Positions 37,034-50,502 of a DNA stretch of 64,000 bases are shown here, piece after piece. The stretch lies in contig CM044860.1 in assembly GCA_024500155.1 (NCBI GenBank), positions 7,736,501 through 7,800,500 on the forward strand, in the 5' to 3' direction. Below the pieces are notes generated by a model. It was not told the DNA's origin. It worked only from the letters and a program-made list of their open reading frames with translations, and did no database searches. How positions within the stretch are numbered: the stretch's first letter is position 1; the number at the start of each line of letters is the position of its first letter. The DNA comes from Chenopodium formosanum (lineage: Eukaryota > Streptophyta > Magnoliopsida > Caryophyllales > Amaranthaceae). The translations under genes were made by a program, and so were the position numbers.

Positions 37034-38369
37034 CGATAGTTACAATAGTTTCTACATGTACAAGGCTCATCAGAGGATTTGAAATTTCAAAAGAAGGGGG
37101 GAGGGAGGTCATAAAAAAAGGAGTGGAGGATGGTTTGATGGGATGAAACAATACTACGACAAATGATTCATTTCAAACTCGTATCATCGTATGTATTGAA
37201 ATAAATGAATTACAAGGACTTAAACAACATTCGAATTTTAGTCCAATATGAAGAATCACACTGAGAACAAAGACTTATATATATATACTACTCGTACAAG
37301 TATAGTATTTATTAAAGTATGTGGAGATTTGATACTTTCAATTATTACCTTAAACTAATAATGGAATTGATTCTCTTATTGTTCTCTCACCCATACAATA
37401 ATTGATAAGACATTACAATAATCATAAATTGTAATCATAAATTATTATTGTTATCAATTGCCAACAAGTTTAGTGCATGTCTCTCTCACTGGAACATGAT
37501 TTTGTACCATGTTTCACTCAAATTAATAATGAATGTAAGTATAAACTGCAAGTATACATATTGTTATAATATTCTAGTTATCGATCTAATAGATTTAATT
37601 TGATCCAAACATGTCCATTCTCGTTATATTACCCTCTAATATATACATGAGGTATTTTTGTTCCTAGTTGATGCCAAGGATATTTTCAAAAACTTTCGGA
37701 TGCCAAAATAATGATTTTCATTTTTCTTGTAGTGTATTTACTACTCTCTAGTACAGTCTCTCCGACTATAATATGTGATTTTAAATGTTTCTTATTTTGA
37801 CTATTTTATGAGTAATCACCGTCTTAACAGAAACAACAAAAATACGCATTATTGTTGAATCACCAAGTTCAAAGTATGTCTCTCTCAAATCTTTATAGAA
37901 TGAAACATCCCAATCTTATAGTTGTGTGATGGAAAGAGGCCCCCTCTAAGTTTATGAAGATACTAGCTAAGCCTACCGACTGAGTTTCATAAAAACAAAA
38001 GACAGTGGCCTGGACCTGGATGCCTTAACAAATACTCAGAAGGTGCCATATATATGCCCATACCAATTTAATTATAGCATTATGATATTTTTGGTTCGTC
38101 CATACATCAATCAATTTCATGCAACACTTTTTTTTTAACTTCCTACAATCTAATTAGCTAGATACTGTTCCGTGAAAAAAAGAAATATTATAAATTTGAA
38201 GAGAATAGTAACATTTTTACTTAAATACTTTGTTAAATCCCTATTCGACTAATCCCTAATTAATTGTATGTACAAAACTATATATTCAAGTCAGCAACCT
38301 AGCTATGTCATTCTTAATTGTTGGTACTAATCTGACTAAATGTTGGATAATGATCTGATATTGGCTTAG
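37034..38369. other. Intergenic region, 3' flank of the cytokinin dehydrogenase gene
   Basis: AT-rich, with no recognised gene or element. Confidence 0.5.
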
Positions 38370-41300
38370 TCATCTCAAAGCAACATCATTAACATCAAGA
38401 ATTGATTCGAAAATGCGTTGTCCAGTTGCTAATATACGCTTAGGATCGAATTCCATCTTCATTTTGTAAAAATGATCCCATTTGTCACCGAAATGGTTAA
38501 TCCACTCTTCTTGTGTGGTGTAGTGAGGCAAGTATTGCTTAACACCAACCTTTGCCTCCTCACAAAACTTCAAAATCCTTCGGTTTTGATCGGTCAAGTA
38601 TTTTAGGGTTTGTGTCTCTTCCCCATTCTCAAGTGCAGACCTAAGCAGGGCAACCAGGTAAAACACCTCTTCATTTGGTGTCACGATCGAAGTCCTTTCA
38701 TCCCACCTACACCACAAACAACAAACATGGTTAAGATCTAGGAGAAAATCAATCAAACTTATTCAAATCAAACAAATGACAAACAACATATAGTTAATTA
38801 GAGTATTATTATTATTGCATTGATTTACATGTATAATTTGGATTAAGGGAGGAGGGACCCAAAAAGAAAAGGGTTGAAGGGTGGTTGGAATTCAATGGTA
38901 CAAAGATTGGCAAATGTTTTTGGAATAATTACATGTTAATTAGAAAAAGGACATGAAACCTAAGTGGGTCATATGAAGATCTTCTGACAAGAGAATCTCC
39001 CCACTTGCAGAAACAGTGTTTGCCCTTTCTTACTTGTTGGGTTTCTATCAACAAAAAGAGCAGCCCTTTTCTTATCCTAACTGGCACTTGTTGTTTCATC
39101 TAAATTAATTTTAACTTGAATATATTAACTAATTTGTTGGGGCCTCTTGGTTTCTTGTTAATTAACAATCTCAAGCACCATTATTATTTCTTTTATTTGT
39201 TGTTAATCATTGGCTTCAATCTCCCTATATTTGAATAGAAACAAGACAAAAACTCCATCATTACACAGCTGGAGATTATTAGCTTATGTTGTACTAAGAT
39301 AGATTAAATCCAAAACTATAATAGTTAATTGAATCAACTCAATAACACTAAAAGGTTTATATTTAATCGAAAAAAAAGGTAAGCTAGCTTTTAGCCATAT
39401 AAGATTGATAACTCCAATTTATTTAGCAAGTTAGACAGCTAATAACACTAGATATATTTATCGATCAAATACAATCAATACAGAGTAACAATATGTGTGG
39501 GCTTAAGGCCTATTCTGATTAACTGAGCTGAGCTGAATTGAACTGAGTTCAACTGAATTGTTTATGAGAGAAAGAAATTAGAAAGTCAACTAAACTGAAC
39601 TGAAATTAAACTGAAGAGAACAGGTTCTTAGTAAGAATTGAAAATAATTTTAGATATTCCAACTCCCTATTAGTTGCCGAAGTGTTAGGTGATTATTGGC
39701 TTTGGTATTGCTAGTGGAGTAGTGGCAAGTAGTTTAGTTCAAGTGTGGAAGAGGGAAGCAAAATATAGAGTGACATAATAGTGATAATATATAATCGTAT
39801 TAATATGTAAGCAAATATGTAAGCAATCAGTGTCACAATGACAACATTGATTCCCTTACGATCATGTACATATATATACTTAGGAGTATGTCAACATGTC
39901 ACACATGCATACACAAAAAATATACCGTGAAAGAATCATGTATAGTAAGCCATTTGCTATGATGCTATCTCTGATTAGACATCAACACAATCAAAATATG
40001 ACTTCATTATGAGTCAATTCTCCAGTCAAATAATGTCCACATGCATGCTACATGTAACATGAAAAACCTATTGGACAATAATTTTATGACGAAGTTTTGA
40101 GTTAACAACGTACCAACTAACTGTATATGCAAAGTAAGTTTTAAAATACTAACTCCGATTTTTTTTAGTTGTAACTTTGGATATAAAAAGCGGAGGTGTA
40201 TCATAATACGGCGTTAGAGTGATGAATAAAATATATTTTTATTTACGAGGAGAGTAGCTTTCGATAATAATTAAACAAACGAATTGTACACAAATTTACA
40301 TAGAGAAGGTAACAAAGGGAAAGATTGAGCTTACTTGTATTTGTTCATGGGATAGATGAGAATAGGTCCACTAGTTTTATTTCCCAAAATGCCCTTGAAA
40401 ACTCCTTTGTCAAATTCATCAATCCTTGACTTAGGGACAAATAGGTTTAACCAAGGGTGTGGTACCTCCCATAAACCCTTGGACCGGAGTTTCAACTCGG
40501 CTTTGTGAACCCGGTCCAAGAAATCCACGTACGGTAGATCGGTTGTGAATACTGAAGCTGGTATGAAGTCAAGATTTTTCAATAATGCATCAATTTCCTG
40601 TTCAAAATAAAAATTAGCACGTAATTAGCAACTTAATTAATAATTATTGTGTATGATACACGCAATACTTTATTATAATAAACAAATGTCACCAATAATT
40701 ACTAGAATGTATGCATAGCATCATAATATAATTATAATACGAAATATAAGGTATTTAATTATATAGTATAAGTAAGAACACAAAAGCTGCGACCAAACAG
40801 TTGCTTTAGTGAAGATAAGTTTGATTCTTTCCAACTAATTTAATGATTTATTAATACATGCCAACAATGACTGACTGACTGACTAGATTGGGAATAATCT
40901 GGCAGGTGGACTGCTTAGATTTTGTGACGATTTAAGTAAGAATTTAATTATTGTTTAATTAACTAATTATAAACTACGTACTTGTTAATAATGTAAAAGA
41001 ACCTTCTTCTCAATCTTACACTCAAAACTGCCCTATTTCTTTGCTTGTTATTGTAAGTGCTAGTTGTTTTTACTCTACTCCGGTAACATAAAGGAGCCAC
41101 CGGAACCTTCTCGGTCACGGGTTACACGGATTTTACCGACCAGCCGCAGCAATTGTATGTATAAGTTACTAATAAATTAAATTTTAATGGTTAGGAAACA
41201 ATGCACTAAAAATGCTTAAAAGCTAAGGTATTGAAGCACTGACGGTCCATTGTAGGGAGAAAGTTAAGAGAATAATTTGCAAGCATAAAAAAAAGTTCAA

Positions 41301-44300
41301 CTTCAAAAGAGAATAAAGATTCCTAAGAGAATGAAATTAAAAATAATTTTTTGATGAATTGAAGTGATCTTGTCACAATTTTAAGAAATCTTTAGAGATT
41401 TATTATAAATCAAAAAATTGAGTTCAATTAAACTTTAAATCTTTCTTGGTGTGGCTGTGGTATCTTCTCACATGCATGCAGCCAAAGAAAGATGAAAGTA
41501 ACCTAAGCTAAGTAAAAATAAAATTAATAAAATAAAGGAATCTTGTGAAAAATGGTGATATTTTTAGATCTTATATATTTTAGCCAGTTTCACTTTATCT
41601 TTACTTTATTTTGTGAATTTATATTTTTGATAACCTAACTTCTGATCTCGATTGAAGGACTATAAAGTTTTTAAAAGGAGAAAATTATAAACATATTTTT
41701 GTTGAAATTATACTTTTGATCATGTGAAATAAACAAAGAAAAAGTAAAGATAATTTGACTCAGTAATTTTTTCAAATCATCCATAATGTTTCTTCTATAG
41801 ACTTTGCTACCTTAGTTTGTTGAGTGTACGTCACTAGATTGATTAATTCATATGGATTGAGTATAATAGTATAATACATTAGGTAGGAATACTTCTTACG
41901 GTAGTTGCTAGATTAGATTACATTTTTTTTTTTTAAACTTAATGGACATTATAATTCACCAAATTATTATTATTCTTATGCTTTTTTTTTTATCTAATGT
42001 ATCAAGAAGATATTTGAAAGTAATTATTCAACATCAAACGATATGATTCATAAATTATGTCATAGATTTAAAAATATTTTTAAGAGATACAGATCAATTC
42101 ATAATCATGTCATAAATGTAAAAATATTTTGAGAGACACATACATATCAGTTCATAATTATGACATAATTTTAAAATATTTTAAAGAGATACGTACGGAT
42201 TAAGTATATTTAATGTGTATATGTAACTCTAAAATGACAATACAATTTATTCATCAAATTTGACCATATTAAGAATAAAGACCAAAAATAAGACTATATA
42301 CTTCAACAGCTGCCTAATTAGTGTCCCCAATTAGTTAGCCATCAATTGCCAACTAGCAAGACCAACATTATATGGATAAAATGTCTCTTCATGCCATGCA
42401 CGTTAGTATATGTGTGTTAAACTAGTGTCACATGCTGTCTATATAATATAACGGCACACTCAATATATTCAATCACATCAATAATGAGAAATTCAATCAA
42501 ATCAATCAATTAATACTAACTAATTAATGACCAATATTTTGTTTTTAACCATATTACCAATCAACTAACAATATTAGACGACCAATAATATTTTTCTTGA
42601 TAATGCAAACAAGTTTAGCTTAATAAAACTACAAATGATGGAGACGAGATTTAATCACGTGATAGGAAAAAAGTTTACCTGATCAACAGATTCGGAAGAA
42701 TCGAAGTAGTTCTTGGTGATCTCCAAGCAATATAGGACATCCCCATTGTTAGAGGCACCAAGGGAGGAAATCTTGACAGGGTTTTTCGGTGAGAAAAATG
42801 AGGATCTCCAATTATTAATTAAACCTTCATCAACAATAACAAAACCTTCCACATAATCAAATTTTTGACTACTTGGTTTGTCATGCAACGATATTAGATA
42901 CTCTTGATCCTTTGTAAATGCCGTAAAATTAGAGTATAACACTCTTATCCACCTCACCTACAAATCAGAAAAAGGGTTAATATTTTCTTTTTCATATTAT
43001 ATATAATTAATTAATAAGTAATGCTTACTGTAATTAAGCAATAACTAATTGAGAAAATACAAAAATTATTGCAAGAATTGATTGAATTAGTATAGTAAAA
43101 TGTATTTTATCTTTCGGTGCTGTCGTGTTATTTGTTTTACTTTTAGGGAGAATTTGACATTGGGCTTAGTTTAAGCGGCAAAATATTAACCCTTCCCTTT
43201 TGAGTAACTAACAAATGGTGTCCCACTTTCATTATGTCAACTGCCATTTGCTAAACACCCCACCTTTATAAAAACATTATTATAATTTGATAATCAATTT
43301 TTAGTACACTTTACCATCATCAATCTTTATTCACCAAATAATTAGTTTAGTTGTCATGTTATCGGCTTAAATTACACTATCAACGTGACAATTAACTTAC
43401 AAACAACGTCAAATGAGTGAAATATATACCCGTTGTGGAGCAGGTTCAAGAGCGATTCTAGCACGAGTGATGATACCAAATTGGCCTAGACCTCCTAACA
43501 CGGCATGAAACAATTCCGAATTTATTTTCTCAGAACATGTCTTAAGCTCTCCTTTTCCTATACAAAAAAAGAATAAAAAAGGGTCAAATTTCTTGCTCTT
43601 TTTCATGCAAAAAAGAATGAATAAAGTGTGAAAACAACGTGAAAAAAAATGAAACAACTATTCTAAAGTTAATCATAATTACTACAAAAAAACATAATCA
43701 AAATGAAAAATTGTAAGTTAATTATAATTTAAATTTACCTGTAACAACATCAAGCTCAAAGACGTTACTAATTTGAGGTCCAAAATTAAAAGCTTGACCG
43801 CTAATTCCAGCATTAGACAAAGTACCACCAACCGTTAGATACAAATAATCAGTCCAAGATCTAGGTGCGAGTCCATACTCTAATGTAGACCTTAGCACAT
43901 CCACCCATAACTCTCCTCCCCACACATCCACATACTCTTCTCTTACATTCACTTTGGTCCCACTCGGCCCATTACTCCCATCCCTCCTCCCCATCTCTAC
44001 CACCACCCCGTCCGCCGTGTGCGCCTGCCCGTTTATGGAATGTCCATGTCCACGGGCAGACACGGTGAACCCCGACGTTGACGTGACGGTCTTAATAAGA
44101 TCCGCCACATCAACGTCGGACCTCGGACGGAACACGGCTACGGGTTCCGTCCGAGTAAGGCGTCCAAAATCCACGGACGCTGACTCCACCTCAGCACGGT
44201 CCGTGCTGAGGTGGAGTAACTCGGTGGGGCCTATCGTTGTTAGCCCCGCCGTAACTATCAATCTGTATATTGCTATTGCAATCAAAAACAACCTTGTTGC

Positions 44301-44303
44301 CAT
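38370..44303 (-). CDS. CKX: Cytokinin dehydrogenase (cytokinin oxidase), secreted
   Basis: Five exons (44303-43739, 43557-43430, 42957-42679, 40597-40335, 38706-38370) join in phase with GT-AG introns to 523 residues, the normal CKX length. The enzyme cleaves the N6 side chain of isopentenyladenine- and zeatin-type cytokinins using covalently bound FAD, which lowers cytokinin level. Residues 1-20 are a hydrophobic signal peptide, so the product enters the secretory pathway. The FAD domain carries GHGHS (85-89), whose His88 is the flavin-linking residue. WTDYLYLTVGGTLSNAG follows, with Asp152 at the catalytic position, then ELDVVTGKGE. Exons 3-5 encode the substrate-binding domain, ending FDPKRILATGQRIF. 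Introns 3 and 4 are large (2.1 and 1.6 kb), and intron 4 carries a Tourist-like MITE. No defects are seen. I cannot assign the isoform number. Confidence 0.96.
39506..39627. mobile_element. Tourist/Harbinger-like MITE (122 bp) in CKX intron 4
   Basis: Left end AGGCCTATTCTGATTAACTG and right end GAAGAGAACAGGTTC are imperfect inverses around ACTGA pentamers and the family core TTTATGAGAGAAAGAAATTA. A direct TTA duplication flanks it (39503-39505, 39628-39630). It lies in the intron between CKX exons 4 and 5. Confidence 0.82.
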
Positions 44304-44390
44304 TTTTTAAAAAAAAATTTCTCTCTAATCTTTAATTTTGTTTGATGTTGTAATTTATGGAGTTGGTTTAGGAAAGGAGTGTTTAAGAGG

Positions 44391-44403
44391 GGTATATATA
44401 AAG
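44391..44403 (-). promoter_or_regulatory. CKX TATA box
   Basis: On the minus strand the sequence reads TTTATATATACCC, about 90 bases upstream of the CKX start codon. This implies a short leader of roughly 55-65 nt. No competing TATA lies closer to the start. Confidence 0.65.
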
Positions 44404-44681
44404 GGGAAGAAAAAAATCTGTTGGCGTAAGATAATAAGTAACACTTCAAAGATTTAGGTAACGAAACAACATGCAGAGATTCTGATATTGGATTGAGAGA
44501 AACGAGGAAGATGAGGAGAGAGAAAATAATAATGGGTCAGATTTTTCAGAAGGTTTGTTTGTCTTTCTGTTTTTTTTTTAAAGAAAAAAAAAAAAAAACA
44601 GAAGAGAAGTTTATAAATGAAATGAGCAAGATTAAAAATGGGGGGTGTTGGTAGTGAATATATATAGGACAGAAGAGGGAC

Positions 44682-44818
44682 ACGTGGGGAGTCACGTGTT
44701 GGGGAGGAAGGGAGGACACGTGGAAGGAAGGAAAGGGAATGAAGAGAGGAGAGTGGGGTCCAGAGATTGGATACGGAGGATCTAAAGTGGGGTCACATGC
44801 AGAGTAGGAGTTCACGTG
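44682..44818. promoter_or_regulatory. Cluster of four G-box/ABRE motifs upstream of CKX
   Basis: CACGTG occurs at 44682-44687, 44694-44699, 44718-44723 and 44813-44818, in the contexts ACACGTGG, TCACGTGT, ACACGTGG and TCACGTGG. This is 379-515 bases upstream of the CKX start. The core is bound by plant bZIP (ABF/HY5) and bHLH (PIF) factors, and ACACGTGG is the classical ABA-response context. Control of CKX by these sites is inferred from position. Confidence 0.65.
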
Positions 44819-44819
44819 G

Positions 44820-47800
44820 GAGAGTGGTGTGTTAAAATGACAGACTTTAGATTTACAACTTAGAAGTCGACCAACATGAAATGATCTTAGAAGTGTTGTG
44901 TACTTGTGTATGTATCTACTTTGAAATGAGGGGTAATCAACAACCAAGATTCTCTGATGTTTGGATGCAATTTACATGTGTAGATGTATAATGTTGAGGG
45001 AGGACCGAATCAGGTGGAGTGGTCTTGGATGGTACGTCCGAAGTAATAGTTGTATGCCTGTATTTACATAAGATTATTGTTTTAGGATGCTTAGAGTTAT
45101 ATTGTGATGATTTTAATAGTATTGTACTATATATGAAAATTGAAACTTATCCTAAGTTGTTAGAACTATTAGAACTAGGAATTTAAAAGAAGATATCGAA
45201 TCTGATTTTGTATAGAATTGAATTAAGATATCCTTAACTAAACCAATTTAAAATAGATGTACAACCTACTTGTACCATTTGGTAGCAAGTTAATGATGGG
45301 TCTGTTAGGCTACATTTTAATTATAAATATCTTTAAATTTAATAGAGTTGATATGTTCAAATCTTGACTCCCATGACTTTTTTTGATCCAAGATCCGCTA
45401 TTACATCTTGATGCAACATTGTATGATGACATATGATAAATAAACAATAATAAAAAATAAAAAAAATTATATATTGACATTTTATGTAGAGCATTATATA
45501 CTTAAATACACCAAAAAAAAAAAAAAAAAAATAAGAATTGAAAGTCTAAATAGATGTTCGAAGATTATAACTAATCTAGAGTTTTATATTATATATTAAA
45601 ATGTGGATACTCCCAAAGATGCTTCAATGTGATGCATATAATTAAATTAATTAATAATTAGTAGTTACACGAGGCAGAAGACACTATAAATTGATAATGT
45701 TTGGACATAAAAAAAATCTAGCTTTAGATTACAAGGCGGCCAAATTTAGTAATTCGATTGTAAATTTGTCAATAGAACACTCTTATTAGTGGGGGCTACA
45801 CAATTAGTTTAATGCCGTGCCAAACTACCAACGATGCATATAATTTGTTACTGGTTGCATTTGACTATTAAATCAAACGTGTGCCGTGTAACATTTCTTG
45901 CGTGACTAAAAAGGAAAATAATTAAAAGTTTGGTCCCAATAATTTTTATGCTTTGACCGCGGTTTTATATCATATGATGGAAGTCAAATGTGAACACAAC
46001 ATGTACTATTGACTTTATAAGTGGACATTTACCAAGTCTTTTTATTTTACTTGTACGAACTTTTATTTATTTAGGTGTTCTTTGGCATTGTTTTTTGTTT
46101 TCACTTTTCCAAAAACAGAAAATAAGAAAAAAGTGTTTTCACTTTTCTGTTGTCAGTTTTTAAATTTATCATGATTTTAATAAGTTTATCTAATTTTTGT
46201 TTTATTATATGATATATATCATATGAGTTTGAAATCCAAAAAACCAAAAAACAGAAAACCACAGCGATGTCAAACAAACCCTAGTTATTTATTTTACGTG
46301 TTTGCTTTTTTAGGATACCAAAGTTCAATTTTTGTATTGCATGGTGGCTTTCATGGGAAATCATAGTGATATTTCTGTATTAAGGCACTTATTATTTGCT
46401 TGACTTACCTTTTTTATTGATTAGATTTATATGTGAATGATGAATTTGTATGTTGCTTTTAACGTGACTTAGAATAATAATACACGTTTAATTAACTCGA
46501 TCTAGAGTAAATTAAAACATCTGATCTAAGAGTAGATATTAGAAAGTATATGTATGGTGGTTAATCGATCTGGTTGGTAACTATCATTAGAGAGGTAGGG
46601 TGACTGGGTGAGAGTTGTCATAAACGCATATTATATATGCTAGCTTAGAGAGATTAGACTTGATCATGGCCCGACTGGGTCTAGGCAAACAAGTTCGTCC
46701 ATTTCGATCAGGCAAATCGGTCTATCTAGGCTCGTTTGGGCCCAAAAATTTTGCTCAAATCAGGGAAAATTTTAGACAGAGCTACTTTTGATCATGTCTA
46801 AGGGAGATACTCAGCCTTTTCATTTACATATATTATTAAGATTTTGTTCTTATTCTTTAATTACTTGAAATAAGGTGTTTCAGTCTAAGTTATTTTAGTC
46901 TGGCATGATCTTGTCTAAATTAGGGCTTGGTGCAATTAAATTTCATGAACAATAACAGTTGTCAAGTTCATATAAATTTTATTTACTAAATTACTCCATA
47001 TAAATATAGAATTTCATATATGTACGATAAATTAAATAAATGAAACGTATATCCGAATGACACAACAATAGACGACGAGTCTAAGTGTTTTCGATAACCT
47101 TGCAATAATTGAGCAAACTGACCAGTATTCTAGAGATTTACATTAGCAATAATAAACAATTTTCTATAATGCTTGTTAGCTAGGACTTAGCTAAGAAAAT
47201 TGTGACACCTTATCCAAACCTTTTTCCCAGAAAATGCAAAGGCAATGAAAATAACAGTTCATTTGAAATAGTCTTTCAAATTCGTAAGACTAAAATTTGA
47301 CAAATCAGTCAACCTCGTGAGCCCCTCTTAGAAATTTGGTTGATCTTGTTTTAACAACTTTGAAATTTTCTACGAGTATATATATAATTATTGAACTTGT
47401 GATAGTTATTTTAATGAATTATCTATTGGTTTAACATATCTAAGTCCATTTAAACAATACGATAATCTCTATTATTATTCTTGTTGCACTAGCACCATTT
47501 GATGTTTGTTATTGATCTTGAACACTTGATGTAGTTAAATACCCAAATTAGGGTGCCTTAATCAATATATATGAGAAAGAGTTTTACAAGCTAGACAAAG
47601 AAATGATTAATAAAAATTATTAGTTAATATTTTGATATTATATTTCTACAAATTTACATAATATTAAAGAAATTGTAAATTCATAATTGGTTAAATTGAC
47701 TTATCTGATTTGAACTTATTTGCAAAATGAGCTATCAAAGTGTGAAAAACATTAAGGCAAGCTAAATCTACATAACGTTACCGGCCTATGCTTTAATTGC

Positions 47801-47860
47801 TCTTGTTGTAGGGTAATTTATATGGGCATCATATCATCCACTCTTTGTTATCATACAAAC
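44820..47860. other. Intergenic region
   Basis: AT-rich, with A-runs (for example near 45,507-45,529) and a possible MITE at 46074-46281. No coding exon is recognised on either strand. Confidence 0.5.
46074..46281. mobile_element. Possible MITE (~208 bp)
   Basis: The outer ends GGTGTTCTTTGGCATTG and GGGTTTGTTTGACATCG (right end inverted) are partly complementary. The interior is rich in AAAACAGAAAA/TTTTCTGTT inverse strings. Flanks are TTTATTTA-like on both sides, so no clean duplication can be defined. It is probably an old hAT or Tourist element. Confidence 0.4.
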
Positions 47861-48149
47861 TGATAGAGTATAAAACATATTTTTAGGTCTCAACCATAAG
47901 CTTAAGCTTTTGGTTGGTTGGTCCTTTAACATGGTATCAGAGCCAACATGATATAACGGTTATGGGTTCGAATCTCATCCACCCCCACTTTCAAGTAGAA
48001 TATTTCGCACAAGGTATGCGGCGGACCCATAATGCATCCACATTTCAAGCCCAAAGGGATTTCATGTGAGAAGACATAATAGAGTATAAAAACATATTCT
48101 TGGGTCTCAACCATCAGTTTAACCTTTTGGTTGAGTTAGTCCTTTAACA
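47861..48149 (+). mobile_element. TRIM/SMART: complete miniature LTR retrotransposon (289 bp)
   Basis: Two terminal direct repeats of 71 bp (47861-47931, TGATAGAG...TTTAACA) and 73 bp (48077-48149) enclose a 145-bp interior. The interior begins immediately with TGGTATCAGAGCCA, the primer-binding site complementary to the 3' end of initiator tRNA-Met. It ends with a purine-rich stretch (GTGAGAAGA, 48066-48074). A perfect 5-bp target duplication CAAAC flanks the whole (47856-47860 and 48150-48154). The two repeats differ at around ten positions, so the insertion is old. It has no coding capacity and must have been mobilised in trans. Confidence 0.92.
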
Positions 48150-49415
48150 CAAACAAGCTAAGTTAGACCCTTAACTCCATATTGCAAGGCTTCTTGTTAT
48201 TGTCTATGTATATGGACTCACAAATTTAGTAATTAATTATGTATGTTGAAGTAAAAGATCTTAAAGTAAAGATCTTATAAGAAATACTTGACACTGTGTA
48301 GGTATAACTTGTATTGGCTCCATGACTTGAACATGAGATCAAATCCCACTATATGCTATACATGTACGGTGAATTGAAAGGTATAAGCGTACATCGACAA
48401 CACAGTACAAGCTTTAGCAATAGTATGGAACCCAATCTAGCTAGGTGCATGCATGCTAGAAGAATAATTAGACATGGATAAGCTAAGCAATCTCTTCTTT
48501 GTTGCACCCTTGAACGTTATCCACATGACAACAGATCGAAAAAGAGAATATAGCATGACATAGAGAATATATGCATGGTTTTTTTCTTTATCTCCACCCT
48601 CATCCTAAGAAGTTGACCCATATGGTTGTTAGCTAGGCTTTCTTGAGGGCCATAATTTTTCAATTTTTTTTTTTGGCAACAGTAATGAACTATACACATA
48701 CACATAGATATTGGTCATAAATGCACATGACCAACTTTGTAGCAATAATTCAAAGGAATATATAATTTCCCATACATCTAAAATTGTCTACCTTTCAAAG
48801 AAAAATATTACTAAAAATGGAAAATTTACCACTTGGAAAGTTCAAAAGAGGAAAGAAGATGAAGATTTACAAGATCTTAAGTAATTGGGCCACAGTTGGA
48901 AGTGTATCAATCATGGGGTCATAGCAAGGATGCTATTGGATGTCTCAAAATTGTTACTTGTATGGGAGTGATCAACAGGCTTTATCATCTTTTCTCGTCA
49001 GTTTCTGTTAGCTATGAAGCTTTATGTGTGGTTTAGCTTTTATCTACACTTATATTTTAGGTTTTTATGAAGGAATATTACATGGATATTATTGTATGTA
49101 TGGTACATGCAATAGCATATATAGCATCTTCCTGTCTTGGCTCCTCGTTCTTTAATTATCATGCATCAATTGAATTCAAAAGTCTCCGAATGGTTAGTTC
49201 TTATTCCCTCTATTCTTGATTGTATTCGTCTTTTTCACTTGTATGAGTTTAAGTTCGTGGATCAATGATAATAGAGATATGTTACAGTATTATATAAGGA
49301 AATGCATGGGACAATTTAGATGACTCAAAATAGAATATGAGACAAAATAAATAGATATCTGTGTATAACTTTGAGCACTTGAATGTGTGAAGACTAATTA
49401 AGAGGTTAATAAAAC

Positions 49416-49851
<436 letters not shown>

Positions 49852-50444
49852 TGGTGAAAATGTTCGATTTAATACATTAAAAAAATAAAAAATTAGCAAA
49901 AAATAAATTAAATAAAATAAATGTTCAAAGCCCGTTGGGTTGATCCAAATTCAAAACTTTGGGTAGGGTTGAACATTTCTTGACTCGTAACCTGAAGTGA
50001 CCCAATCCGAGATGACTCATCACCCGACCCTAATTGACATGTCTACATAGTAATAAAGTTCTATTAGATTGTGAAATATATTATTTTAACCAATTAGTAT
50101 ATATTATATATAAATGGATGTTTTACGCTTTGAACTACTTATTTCGCTCCAAAAAAAACATTATGATATAAAAAATAAATTTATATGATAATTTTTTAGA
50201 ATTATAATCTAATAATTTTTTTGAATAAAATTATAATTCAATTTGTACATCTGAAATATTGGTATTTTATCGAAAATAAAACTCTAAACTAACAATTTTA
50301 TCCTAAAATTCTATCAAAATAGAATTCCAAACTAACTTTTTTATCTTATGAAGTCTATTTAAATCTATCCAACGTGGCGCGACACTTGGCGAAAAATTAG
50401 AATGCCGAGTGACGCTGTCTCGTTACCTGGCTAAAAGAGTTTAG

Positions 50445-50499
<55 letters not shown>
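50445..50499. repeat. (AT)n microsatellite
   Basis: An AT array of about 50 bp. Confidence 0.93.

Positions 50500-50502
<3 letters not shown>

Noticed and set aside
40147..40200. Short string with CTCCGATTTTTTTTAGTTG resembling a Stowaway end
   Set aside because: Only about 50 bp, and the second terminus is too degenerate to define an element.
44546..44947. 133-codon minus-strand frame upstream of CKX
   Set aside because: Low-complexity Phe/Pro/Ser-rich composition, overlaps the promoter G-box cluster and T-runs, and has no family resemblance.
47932..48000. tRNA-like sequence (TGGTATCAGAGCC ... GGTTCGAATCTC)
   Set aside because: It cannot fold as a complete tRNA. Its position directly after a 71-bp LTR identifies it as the primer-binding site and interior of a TRIM element.
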